Source: Bacteroidales bacterium
GTDB taxonomy: Bacteria > Bacteroidota > Bacteroidia > Bacteroidales > F082
NCBI GenBank assembly: GCA_017466405.1
Contig: JAFTUF010000046.1
Coordinates: forward strand, 1-47,915
DNA length: 47,915 nt
Direction: 5' to 3'
Shown here: in pieces, positions 25,264 to 33,425 of the stretch
Position numbering within the stretch: the first letter of the stretch is position 1
Layout of the letters: each line of letters begins with the position of its first letter
Made by a program: the position numbers and the translations under genes
The notes under the pieces: generated by a model
Databases searched by the model: none
The model's input: the letters and a program-made list of their open reading frames with translations, nothing else
What the model was told of the DNA's origin: nothing

Positions 25264-26388
25264 ATGAAAGCAATAAAATTTATATCATTAACAATCACAA
25301 CTTTAGTCGTTGCAGCTTTCTTTAGTTGTGATAGCAAAAGTAAAGGTAAACAAAGCACCGCTTCTGTTCCAAAAATCGATGTTGCCAAGCCGTATGTAAT
25401 GCCAATTGTCCTGCATAAAGATTATCCTGGTTATCTTCAGGCGAACAACATTATTAATGTGGTAGGACGAGTCAGCGGTTATGTCACAAAACAGAATTTC
25501 AGTTCGGGACAATATGTCAATGCCGGCGACTTGCTCTACATCATCGATCCTCTTGTTTATGAGAACGAAGTCAATCAGGCGAAGGCAAATCTGAAGTCGG
25601 CAGAAGCAAGTTTGGATTATTACGAAAACAACTACAACAGAATGTTGGAAGCTTCTAAGAGCGACGCTATCAGTCAGATAGACTTGATACAAGCGGAGAC
25701 CAACGTGCGTACTGCACAAGCGAGTGTCGATAATGCGAAAGCAGCTCTTAAGACAGCTGAGAAGACATTAAGTTATTGTTACATAAAGGCTCCAATCTCA
25801 GGCAACGTCTCTACCAGCGGCGCCAGCGAAGGAGAATATGTCAACGGCTCAGCATCGCCAGTATTATTGACGACTATCTACAATAACAACCCGATGTTCG
25901 CTTATTTCAATATAGAAGACAATCAATATCTTACAATGAAAGTAAGTTCAAAAAACTGGGACTCTCCCCTGCCTCAGAAAGTTTATATCAATATGCAGGA
26001 AGCCATGTTTCCTATGATTGAAGCTACACCTAATTATATCTCACCATACGTCAATTTAAAGACAGGGACCTTGATGTTGAGAGCCGTCTTCGACAATGAA
26101 AACAGCGACTTGAAAAGCGGTATGTATTGCACCGTTTCCTTGCCTTACGGCGAAAATGACGCAGCAATTTTAATCCCAGACGCCTCAACTGGAACTGACC
26201 AATTAGGACGATATATTTACGTAGTTGACAACAATAACATAGTGTCGTACAGACATATAAAGACAGGAGAGATAATCAACGACACTCTGATTCACGTCAT
26301 CTCTGGATTGTCTCCTGACGAGAGATTTGTTACAAAAGCCTTGTTGAAAGTCAGGGCTGGAATGAAAGTCGAACCTATAAATCAATGA
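25264..26388 (+). CDS. RND efflux membrane fusion protein (AcrA-like)
   Basis: A periplasmic adaptor with a lipoprotein-like N-terminus (hydrophobic LTITTLVVAAFFSC; lipid Cys in FFSCDS). A split biotinyl-lipoyl domain (GRVSGYVTKQNFSSGQYV and YCYIKAPISGNVSTSG) flanks a coiled-coil hairpin (EVNQAKANLKSAEASLDYY to VDNAKAALKTAEKTL). Beta-barrel and membrane-proximal domains follow. It joins the AcrB-type pump encoded 4 bp downstream to the TolC protein encoded at 22822. The frame opens at 25243, but the codon at 25264 (MKAIKF) fits a signal peptide better. Confidence 0.9.
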   Translation: MKAIKFISLTITTLVVAAFFSCDSKSKGKQSTASVPKIDVAKPYVMPIVLHKDYPGYLQANNIINVVGRVSGYVTKQNFSSGQYVNAGDLLYIIDPLVYENEVNQAKANLKSAEASLDYYENNYNRMLEASKSDAISQIDLIQAETNVRTAQASVDNAKAALKTAEKTLSYCYIKAPISGNVSTSGASEGEYVNGSASPVLLTTIYNNNPMFAYFNIEDNQYLTMKVSSKNWDSPLPQKVYINMQEAMFPMIEATPNYISPYVNLKTGTLMLRAVFDNENSDLKSGMYCTVSLPYGENDAAILIPDASTGTDQLGRYIYVVDNNNIVSYRHIKTGEIINDTLIHVISGLSPDERFVTKALLKVRAGMKVEPINQ

Positions 26389-26392
26389 CGCC

Positions 26393-29300
26393 ATGTTCTC
26401 AAAATTCTTTATCGACAGACCAATATTTTCCTCCGTCATCTCCATCATCATAGTGATTGCCGGATTGGTGACGCTGCGTACACTTCCTATAGCGCAATAT
26501 CCCGACATCACACCACCAACTGTCATGGTATCAGCATATTACCCAGGAGCGAGTGCTGAGACTGTGGCACAGACTGTAGGCGTTCCCATCGAGCAGCAAG
26601 TCAACGGAGTGGAAAATATGATGTATATGAGTTCGTCATCATCAAGTGACGGAAAATATTCATTAACAGTGACTTTTGAATTAGGCACCGACATCGATGA
26701 CGCTGCTATCATGGTACAGAACAGAGTCAATCTCGCAGAAGCCAACTTACCATCTTCTGTAAAACAACAAGGTGTGAACGTCTTGAAAAGAAGTCCTAAC
26801 CAGCTGATGTTCGTCGTCCTCGACAGCGATTTAGAAGAATATGACGGATTATTTTTATCCAACTACGCAAACATAAACATCGTCAATGAGTTGGCACGAC
26901 TTAAAGGTGTCGGCGACGTACATGTCTTCGGCGCTGCTGAATACGCCATGCGAGTTTGGCTAGACCCTGAAATTATGAGAATCAGAGATATAACTCCTGA
27001 TGAGGTTCTCAATATGATAAAAGCTCAGAACATGGAAGTCTCCGCTGGTTCCGTAGGCGCTCCCCCGACATCAGGAAATATGGCTTTTCAATATAGCATC
27101 AGCACTAAAGGCAGACTCGTCGATGTGGAAGAATTCGGCAATATCATAATAAGAACTATCGACAACGGTGAATATCTGCGACTTAAAGACATTGCCAAAA
27201 TAGAATTAGGCTCGCAATCATATTCCGTCACCACAACGATGAAAGGCGAAGAAATCGCTGCGATAGGTATTAACCAGATGCCAGGATCAAATGCTTTGGA
27301 CGTTGCTAAAGAAGTGAAAAACAAGGTTGAAGAGCTGCAACAATTTCTTCCTGAAGGCATCAACATGAACATCGTAATGGATAACACCAAATACGTAACC
27401 GCTTCCATCGATGAGGTTTTAGTCACGATAGCAGAAACAACATTACTCGTTATCTTAGTGATGTTCTTATTCTTACAAAACATCAGAGCTGTCATAATCC
27501 CAGCGTTGACGATTCCGATCTCGTTATTAGGAACATTAGCCGTCATGCGACTTCTCGGATTCTCCATCAATTTATTAACATTATTCGGATTAGTCTTAGC
27601 CATCGCTATTGTAGTAGATGACGCCATCGTCGTGGTTGAAAACTCATCTCGACTGATACAATCAAAAAAACGACTGCTACACAACAACTTATCAAATACA
27701 AATAATTCTGACATCACACTACGAAGAGAAGCCGTTACCGAAGCCATGCGAGAAATCGAAGGCCCTATCATCAGTATCGTCTTAGTTCTTCTCGCAGTAT
27801 TCATCCCTACAGCCTTCATCGGCGGAATAACAGGAGAGCTCTACAAACAATTCGCACTCACCATAGCGACAGCAACAATCATCTCTGGTTTTATCTCCTT
27901 GATTTTCACACCTGCCATGTGCGTACTTTTCCTCAAAGAAGAAAAATGGAACTTCAAATGGTTCAACAATTTTTATGACAAGACATTAGGTTTATATGTA
28001 AGAGTCGTTAAATCATTCTTAAGAAAACCTGTCATCGCATTAGGAAGCTTCGTCATTATTTCTGCTTTGACTGCATTCATTTTCTTTAAGTTACCTAACG
28101 AATTCTTACCAGAGGAAGACTTAGGATATTTCATGATCAGCGTTCAGCTTCCCAACTCATCGAGTTTAGAGAGGACGGAAAAAGTAACCGCCGACCTATC
28201 AAAGATGTTAGACAAATATCCAGAGATAGATACATATTTGGTTATCAACGGATTTTCTTTCATCAAGGGAGGCAATAGCTCCAACGAGGCGAGTATGTTT
28301 GTGATGCTGAAAGACTGGGACGAGCGTAAAGGCAAAGACAAGACCGCTATGGCATTGATTGACAGAATCAACGCTGAGACATCTGAATATCAGGAAGCTA
28401 ACATCTTCGCGCTAAATCCGCCTTCAATTCCTGGATTAGGAGCAGCCGGTGGACTCTCATTCGTGCTTGAAGACCGTAACAACTTAGGAACAACAGAGTT
28501 AGAAAATGCCGTCGCTACTATTATGGAGAACTATCATCAAGAGCCAGCGCTGATGTATCTGCAGAGTCAGTTCCAAGGCAACAGTCCGCAGTATTTTCTT
28601 AACATCAACCGCGACAAGATTGGCATGATGGGATTGCAGCTAAATCAAGTCTTCGACGCGTTATCTTCTTATATGGGTTCCACCTTTGCCAACGATTTCG
28701 TAAAATTCAATAACATATATCAAGTCATCATTCAAGCTAACCCTAACAACAGAAATGTCATTGAAGATATTTTGAAGTTAAGCGTCGAAAATTCTTACGG
28801 CGAGATGGTTCCGTTCTCCGCGTTTTGTAATATCGACGAGAAAATGGGACAGACGCAGATAAACAGATACAACCTCTACCCTGCCGCCAACATAACAGCC
28901 ATCGCAGCAGATGGTTACAGTAGTTCCGAGGCGATGACTGCACTTGAAAACCTCACCGAAGATTTATTAGGAAACAATTTCGGCTACGAATGGACATCCG
29001 TTGCATATCAGGAAAAAATCTCGAACGAGAGTGTCAGCATGATTTTCATTCTCGCCATAATATTGGTAATACTGGTTTTAGCAGCGATGTACGAAAGCTG
29101 GACCAATCCTTTCGCTGTCATCTTAAGCGTTCCTTTAGCGTTGATGGGCGTTGTCGTCGGTTGCATTGTTATGTTCTTGCCTATCAGCATATACTCACAG
29201 ATTGGTATCATCTTATTGATTGCCCTATCAGCGAAAAACGCTATTTTGATTGTCGAGTTTGCCGTCGATTATAGAAAAGCAGGACTGACGATAGGACAAT

Positions 29301-29530
29301 CTGCATTACAAGCAGGACGCGTGAGGTTAAGACCAATTCTTATCACCTCCTTGACATTCGTTCTCGGAGTGTTGCCTCTGTTGTTTGCCACTGGCGCCGG
29401 TGCCGAATCGAGAGTTGCTCTTGGCACGGCCGTTGTCTTCGGAATGTTCACTAACACAATCTTCGGAACCTTGTTCGTACCAAACTTCTTCAGAATCACA
29501 GAAGGACTGCAGGATAGGATTAAGAAATAA
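26393..29530 (+). CDS. RND efflux pump, HAE1 family (AcrB-like)
   Basis: A full-length 1045-residue inner membrane pump. It starts MFSKFFIDRPIFSSVISIII, and has the proton-relay Asp pair in IAIVVDDAIVVVEN and the Lys partner in ALSAKNAILIVEFA, plus two sets of six transmembrane helices and two porter loops. Proton-driven export of hydrophobic drugs or bile-type compounds is the usual role. It is translated with acrA (4-bp gap). The TolC gene lies before, not after, this pair, which differs from the common adaptor-pump-channel order. Confidence 0.94.
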   Translation: MFSKFFIDRPIFSSVISIIIVIAGLVTLRTLPIAQYPDITPPTVMVSAYYPGASAETVAQTVGVPIEQQVNGVENMMYMSSSSSSDGKYSLTVTFELGTDIDDAAIMVQNRVNLAEANLPSSVKQQGVNVLKRSPNQLMFVVLDSDLEEYDGLFLSNYANINIVNELARLKGVGDVHVFGAAEYAMRVWLDPEIMRIRDITPDEVLNMIKAQNMEVSAGSVGAPPTSGNMAFQYSISTKGRLVDVEEFGNIIIRTIDNGEYLRLKDIAKIELGSQSYSVTTTMKGEEIAAIGINQMPGSNALDVAKEVKNKVEELQQFLPEGINMNIVMDNTKYVTASIDEVLVTIAETTLLVILVMFLFLQNIRAVIIPALTIPISLLGTLAVMRLLGFSINLLTLFGLVLAIAIVVDDAIVVVENSSRLIQSKKRLLHNNLSNTNNSDITLRREAVTEAMREIEGPIISIVLVLLAVFIPTAFIGGITGELYKQFALTIATATIISGFISLIFTPAMCVLFLKEEKWNFKWFNNFYDKTLGLYVRVVKSFLRKPVIALGSFVIISALTAFIFFKLPNEFLPEEDLGYFMISVQLPNSSSLERTEKVTADLSKMLDKYPEIDTYLVINGFSFIKGGNSSNEASMFVMLKDWDERKGKDKTAMALIDRINAETSEYQEANIFALNPPSIPGLGAAGGLSFVLEDRNNLGTTELENAVATIMENYHQEPALMYLQSQFQGNSPQYFLNINRDKIGMMGLQLNQVFDALSSYMGSTFANDFVKFNNIYQVIIQANPNNRNVIEDILKLSVENSYGEMVPFSAFCNIDEKMGQTQINRYNLYPAANITAIAADGYSSSEAMTALENLTEDLLGNNFGYEWTSVAYQEKISNESVSMIFILAIILVILVLAAMYESWTNPFAVILSVPLALMGVVVGCIVMFLPISIYSQIGIILLIALSAKNAILIVEFAVDYRKAGLTIGQSALQAGRVRLRPILITSLTFVLGVLPLLFATGAGAESRVALGTAVVFGMFTNTIFGTLFVPNFFRITEGLQDRIKK

Positions 29531-29550
29531 CGAGAAAAAATTTCATTCCC

Positions 29551-29656
29551 TTTGAACAAAGATAAACTCTCGATTGTATTATATACGGTTTTGGTTATAC
29601 ATTTCAATTTTCTCAAATGATGAAAAGCACTCAAGTTCCCAGCTGAGTGCTTTTTT
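29551..29656 (+). repeat. Four-copy hairpin element, copy 1
   Basis: Contains TTTGAACAAAGATAAAC, GGTTTTGGTTATACATTTC and the hairpin AAAAGCACTCA/TGAGTGCTTTTTT. It follows acrB by 20 bp, so it can act as the efflux operon terminator on the plus strand. It also ends about 26 bp from the stop codon of the convergent ATPase gene. Other copies are at 31435, 32336 and 35106. Confidence 0.85.
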
Positions 29657-29681
29657 AGTTTAAATTAAATTATTTGCAACA

Positions 29682-31007
29682 TCACATATCCTCAATTGAA
29701 AGTCCTTTATATATTATCTCATAACCACTGAAAGAGCCAACCGTTTTAAAGAACAATTCAGATTTAGCTCTTAATATTGTTTCGTCAAAGTTCTTCCCTT
29801 GTCGTTTGACTTCAATAAATTCTATTTTGTTATCCAACTCATCTTCCGCAACTATATCAATTTCATTTTCTCCCTTGCGATCATGCCAATATCCAAGGCG
29901 AGTATATTCACCTGATTCTTTCAAGACTTCATTAAAATAGCTCTCGAGAGATTTTCCGCTGACTGTTGAAAAGTCACGCTCCGCTATCGTTCTTAATCTA
30001 TCGTTACCGCCAGCCTCAATGATATGCGTATATTTATATATAAAACGGAACCAGAATTTTAGGAACTGATCATTGATTGAGTAATGTACATTCTTATTGC
30101 TTGACTTTTCATAGATTGGCTGCATCTTACTTATCAAGCCATACTCTTCGCTTAGATTTTTCAAGTAACCTGATAACTCCTTTATATTAAGGGCATTCTC
30201 CAACTCCGAGCGCGTATTTCTACCTTGAGCAATAAACGTCAGAATTGAGAAATAAATACCGTAATCTTTGCCGAATTCATCGACAAGCATATTTTTACCC
30301 TCTGACAAAAAATAAGAATCACGCTCGAAGAACATATCCAACATCTTCTTCTCGGTAAATTTTTTCCTATCGATGAACAACTCAACATATTTAGCCACTC
30401 CGCCAGTTAGCGTATAAAGAGCCAACAAGTCAGACTTCTTATAGTCAGGACAATATTCTGCCATTATCTCTTTTAAGACAGATGGACTAAATGGTCGAAC
30501 ATGTATGGTATCGGTCTGTCTTCCAAACAGAGGCTGCTTCCTATCCTTGAATATCTTATTCATCAAAGTATTCACCGAGCCTGCCACAATCAGATTTATA
30601 TGAGCCTTATTCTTATAGCTATCCCAGATATTCTGCATATCTGAATAGATGGAGGAATTTACCCTATAGAAATCCTGAAACTCATCAATAAAAAGGGTGA
30701 TATGTTGAGTCAATGACAACTCCATCAAATACTTAAATATCGCAGCAAACGACATTCCCTTACCATCAAGCATGGGAATGTTGAGCTTTGTACGAATTTC
30801 GTCAATGAAGACATCACACAAATCCGTTTCTGCCTTACGAGCAACAAAGAAGTAAAGGATAGTTTTGTTCTCATAAAACTTCTTGACCATCTCGGTCTTG
30901 CCAATACGCCGTCTTCCCGTAATAATAGTGAATTGAGCTACTTCGTGAGAAACCTCTTCAATTTCTCTTAGTTTTTTAAATTCTGTTTCTCTATCAAAAA
31001 ATCTCAT
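29682..31007 (-). CDS. DEXX-type ATPase with DUF234-like C-terminus
   Basis: The protein starts MRFFDRETEFKKL, the usual opening of this family. The P-loop is TGRRRIGKTEM; Walker B is ITLFIDEFQDF. A winged-helix middle region follows (about residues 260-330) and then a nuclease-like DUF234 segment, RKGENEIDIVAE and IEFIEVKRQGK (Asp and E-x-K). Function is unknown; the family is widespread in archaea and anaerobes and often in mobile or accessory regions. The longer frame to 31082 only adds residues coded by a direct repeat and the -7 box region. It lies between copies 1 and 2 of the hairpin element. Confidence 0.82.
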   Translation of the reverse strand: MRFFDRETEFKKLREIEEVSHEVAQFTIITGRRRIGKTEMVKKFYENKTILYFFVARKAETDLCDVFIDEIRTKLNIPMLDGKGMSFAAIFKYLMELSLTQHITLFIDEFQDFYRVNSSIYSDMQNIWDSYKNKAHINLIVAGSVNTLMNKIFKDRKQPLFGRQTDTIHVRPFSPSVLKEIMAEYCPDYKKSDLLALYTLTGGVAKYVELFIDRKKFTEKKMLDMFFERDSYFLSEGKNMLVDEFGKDYGIYFSILTFIAQGRNTRSELENALNIKELSGYLKNLSEEYGLISKMQPIYEKSSNKNVHYSINDQFLKFWFRFIYKYTHIIEAGGNDRLRTIAERDFSTVSGKSLESYFNEVLKESGEYTRLGYWHDRKGENEIDIVAEDELDNKIEFIEVKRQGKNFDETILRAKSELFFKTVGSFSGYEIIYKGLSIEDM

Positions 31008-31032
31008 ATCTATAATTTTATCGTAACAACCA

Positions 31033-31066
31033 TTACCGTAACAACCATTACGGTAATGCAAATTTA
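31033..31066 (-). promoter_or_regulatory. Promoter and inverted repeat upstream of the DUF234 ATPase
   Basis: The -7 box TAAATTTG is at 31059-31066. Directly downstream an inverted repeat TTACCGTAA (31033-31041) and TTACGGTAA (31048-31056) with a 6-bp spacer overlaps two direct repeats GTAACAACCATTAC. It could bind a repressor or fold in the leader. Confidence 0.5.
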
Positions 31067-31094
31067 CAAATAAAATTATCATTTAAGCAAAAAA

Positions 31095-31160
31095 ATCAAA
31101 TAATTTATTTCCATTTTGATGCTTCGTAATAATCCATCCTTTCATGAAGCACTAGTATTA
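31095..31160 (-). pseudogene. Remnant of a RelE/ParE-type toxin C-terminus
   Basis: Directly after the small antitoxin-like gene, in a different frame, the peptide ILIILVLHERMDYYEASKWK ends at a stop. LHERMDYY resembles the last strand of ParE/RelE toxins. Only about 20 residues remain, with no start of their own, so this looks like the stump of a deleted toxin gene. Confidence 0.4.
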
Positions 31161-31316
31161 TCAAGATTTCATTAATCCATCATCAATAGCATCTTTTAAC
31201 TCTTGCAAAACATCATGCCGTATATGGAATTCTTTTTCTTTCATAGTATGGTTTTCCAATTCTTTTACACCGATGTCGTCAGTCGGTATATTCATTGTAA
31301 TTACAATCGTTTTCAT
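31161..31316 (-). CDS. Small antitoxin-like protein, 51 residues
   Basis: An ATG at 31316 opens a 51-codon frame (MKTIVITMNIPTDDIGVKEL and on, ending AIDDGLMKS). A -7 box TATATTTG lies at 31344-31351, 27 bp before the ATG, which favours a real gene. The short N-terminal strand, charged helix and the fragment of a toxin-like tail downstream suggest an antitoxin whose partner has been deleted. Identification is tentative. Confidence 0.5.
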   Translation of the reverse strand: MKTIVITMNIPTDDIGVKELENHTMKEKEFHIRHDVLQELKDAIDDGLMKS

Positions 31317-31343
31317 AAATTTGGGCTTAAAGATTTAACATTG

Positions 31344-31351
31344 CAAATATA
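31344..31351 (-). promoter_or_regulatory. -7 promoter box of the small antitoxin-like gene
   Basis: TATATTTG on the minus strand, 27 bp upstream of the ATG at 31316. Confidence 0.5.
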
Positions 31352-31434
31352 CGTCTTCACTCATTGAAAGTCAAGATGTTTTTTCATAAAAATTATTAAC
31401 AAAATATCATCATTTCAAAAAAAACTGCAACACT

Positions 31435-31544
31435 TTTGAACAAAAATAAACCCTCGATTGTATTATATTCGGTTTTGGTTATACATTTCAATTTTCTCAA
31501 ATGATGAAAAGCACTCAAGTTCCCAGCTGAGTGCTTTTTTAGTT
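31435..31544 (+). repeat. Four-copy hairpin element, copy 2
   Basis: Nearly identical to copy 3. It carries the AAAAGCACTCA/TGAGTGCTTTTTT hairpin and ends 3 bp from the stop codon of the DUF2442 gene. No plus-strand gene ends here, so on that strand it is not a simple operon terminator. Confidence 0.88.
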
Positions 31545-31547
31545 AAA

Positions 31548-31796
31548 TTACATTATATTTCCATTATAAAGGTCTTCGAGATGAAATTCCAGATCATTTC
31601 CCCAAATTATATTGCCGTTGACCAACTTCCCCTTCTTGAAATTAACAATTTTAAGATATTTATTATACTGAGGATGAGGATGACTTCTAATAAATTCTCC
31701 GACATCAATATTCTTACGAGTAGAGTCATTAAATAAAATATCAACAGTCAAATCGTCATTATAAACAGCCTCAATAATCTGAATCCGGTTTTCCAT
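31548..31796 (-). CDS. DUF2442 protein (partner of DUF4160), locus A
   Basis: An 82-residue protein with the DUF2442 pattern: an N-terminal beta segment (AVYNDDLTVDILFNDSTRKNID), a middle helix, and NGNIIWGNDLEFHLEDLY near the end. It overlaps the stop of the DUF4160 gene by 1 bp (TAATG). DUF4160/DUF2442 pairs are common, small and patchy, which suits a toxin-antitoxin-like role; this is inference and no activity is known from the sequence. Confidence 0.82.
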   Translation of the reverse strand: MENRIQIIEAVYNDDLTVDILFNDSTRKNIDVGEFIRSHPHPQYNKYLKIVNFKKGKLVNGNIIWGNDLEFHLEDLYNGNIM

Positions 31797-32095
31797 TATA
31801 TTTTGTCTTTAATATTGGTTTTCTTTATTTTCTTCTTTAAAACAAAAAAATCTATCCATTTATTTACAATTTCAGGAGCATATTTCTCAACAAACGATAA
31901 TGCTATCTTCAAATCATTTTCTGAAAAAGTCTGCGCTTTTGAATTGCGTTGTCTAATTTCCACTATTTCAGCATTATCAATAATTATTTCAAAAATAACT
32001 TCCGCTCCACCTTTCTGCACGTGGACGTGAATCGGTTCGTGTTCATTAGAGTAAAATTTAAACACAAACCCAAAATATTCAAATATTGTCGGCAT
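31796..32095 (-). CDS. DUF4160 protein, locus A
   Basis: A 99-residue protein. It starts MPTIFEYFGFVFKFYSNEHEPIHVHV, the DUF4160 hallmark with a conserved EH.P.H.HV. A helix (ENDLKIALSFVEKYAPEIVNKWIDFF) follows, then a basic tail. The -7 box TAATTTTG at 32121-32128 precedes it. First gene of the pair with DUF2442. Confidence 0.85.
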   Translation of the reverse strand: MPTIFEYFGFVFKFYSNEHEPIHVHVQKGGAEVIFEIIIDNAEIVEIRQRNSKAQTFSENDLKIALSFVEKYAPEIVNKWIDFFVLKKKIKKTNIKDKI

Positions 32096-32120
32096 AATAA
32101 ATTTTGTTTAATGGTTTCTA

Positions 32121-32128
32121 CAAAATTA
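32121..32128 (-). promoter_or_regulatory. -7 promoter box of DUF4160/DUF2442 locus A
   Basis: TAATTTTG on the minus strand, 25 bp before the ATG at 32095. The remaining DNA from 32129 to 32335 is AT-rich and holds no gene that I can see. Confidence 0.45.
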
Positions 32129-32335
32129 CAATTAATATTGTAACAATTAATTATTTCCTAAAAAATTATCCTATGCAAATCTATAAAAATTAAATCACAA
32201 TATAATATTCTCGACATCCATTATTTTCAACATTTATCGAATTTAACATTTATTTATCAAATCTTTAACAACTATTCTTAAAATATATTAAGGTTTCATA
32301 AAAATCATGTATCTTTAAAAAAAATACATTTTCTT

Positions 32336-32443
32336 TTTGAACAAAAATAAACCCTCGATTGTATTATATTCGGTTTTGGTTATACATTTCAATTTTCTCA
32401 AATGATGAAAAGCACTCAAGTTCCCAGCTGAGTGCTTTTTTAA
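32336..32443 (+). repeat. Four-copy hairpin element, copy 3
   Basis: Same core and hairpin as copies 1 and 2. It ends 17 bp from the stop codon of pdxS, and lies about 240 bp upstream of the DUF4160 start at 32095. Confidence 0.88.
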
Positions 32444-32460
32444 TCTTATCTTACCTTATT

Positions 32461-33324
32461 TTATTTTCCTCTCTCCGCCATCAGGATTTTTATCTCGTTT
32501 TCGTTGATTCCTACCATAGCCTCGCCGAGGTCTTCGCTCAACTCTGCCAAGATGTTAGGATTGTTGTAGTTAGCAACAGATTTCACTATTGCCTTAGCTC
32601 TTTTCATCGGATCGCCGCTCTTGAATATGCCGCTTCCCACGAACACACCTTCGGCTCCTAACTGCATCATCAAGGCAGCGTCGGCTGGTGTCGCCACACC
32701 TCCAGCAGCGAAGTTTGGCACCGGAAGTCTGCCGTTGTCATGGACATATTGTATCAACTCAAAAGGCACTCTCAACTCTTTGGCGGCTTCATACAACTCA
32801 TCAGAATTAAGAGAAACGACTTTCCTTATCTCACTCTGCATCATACGCATATGACGGACAGCCTGAACAATATCACCTGTGCCTGCCTCTCCTTTCGTCC
32901 TAATCATCAAAGCACCTTCGCCGATACGACGCAATGCTTCGCCTAAATCTCTCGCTCCGCAAACGAATGGCGTCACAAACTGACGTTTGTCAACATGATA
33001 GACATCGTCGGCTGGAGAAAGCACCTCGCTCTCATCGATATAGTCAATGCCTATCGACTCCAAAATCTGAGCTTCAACAAAATGACCTATACGACATTTC
33101 GCCATCACGGGAATATTGACAGCTTTCTGAATCTCTTTTATCATCTTAGGATCGCTCATACGCGACACTCCACCCGCGACTCTGATGTCGGCAGGAACTC
33201 TCTCAAGAGCCATAACGGCTTTAGCACCAGCAGCCTCAGCAATACGAGCCTGCTCTGGATTAGTTACATCCATAATAACACCGCCTTTTAAAGACAATGC
33301 TAAATCACGATTTATTTCTTTCAT
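32461..33324 (-). CDS. pdxS: Pyridoxal 5'-phosphate synthase lyase subunit PdxS
   Basis: A complete 287-residue PdxS (Pdx1). The early Asp is in GGVIMDVTN, the first catalytic Lys in [11 protein letters not shown], and the second Lys in [19 protein letters not shown]; the [11 protein letters not shown] phosphate loop is near the end. It condenses ribose 5-phosphate, glyceraldehyde 3-phosphate and ammonia to pyridoxal phosphate. Ammonia normally comes from the glutaminase PdxT, which is not in this window. A kinase-like/AraC regulator lies directly upstream on the same strand, separated by about 100 bp with two 21-bp-spaced direct repeats. MKEINRD is preferred over the extra Met before it. Confidence 0.96.
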   Translation of the reverse strand: MKEINRDLALSLKGGVIMDVTNPEQARIAEAAGAKAVMALERVPADIRVAGGVSRMSDPKMIKEIQKAVNIPVMAKCRIGHFVEAQILESIGIDYIDESEVLSPADDVYHVDKRQFVTPFVCGARDLGEALRRIGEGALMIRTKGEAGTGDIVQAVRHMRMMQSEIRKVVSLNSDELYEAAKELRVPFELIQYVHDNGRLPVPNFAAGGVATPADAALMMQLGAEGVFVGSGIFKSGDPMKRAKAIVKSVANYNNPNILAELSEDLGEAMVGINENEIKILMAERGK

Positions 33325-33348
33325 CATTCAAAAATTTTAAATACGGTA

Positions 33349-33415
33349 CAAAGAAAAATATTATCAAAAGACGAAAGAAAAATGTGTTCCGATATTGTAA
33401 AATATTATTCCGATA
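33349..33415 (-). promoter_or_regulatory. pdxS upstream region with AraC-like direct repeats
   Basis: TTCCGATA occurs at 33387-33394 and again at 33408-33415, exactly 21 bp (two helical turns) apart. A weak -7 box TTTCTTTG (one mismatch) lies at 33349-33356 with no good -33 element. If this is the promoter, the repeats sit at about -43 to -71, where AraC-type activators bind. Confidence 0.55.
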
Positions 33416-33425
33416 ATAAGAAAAT

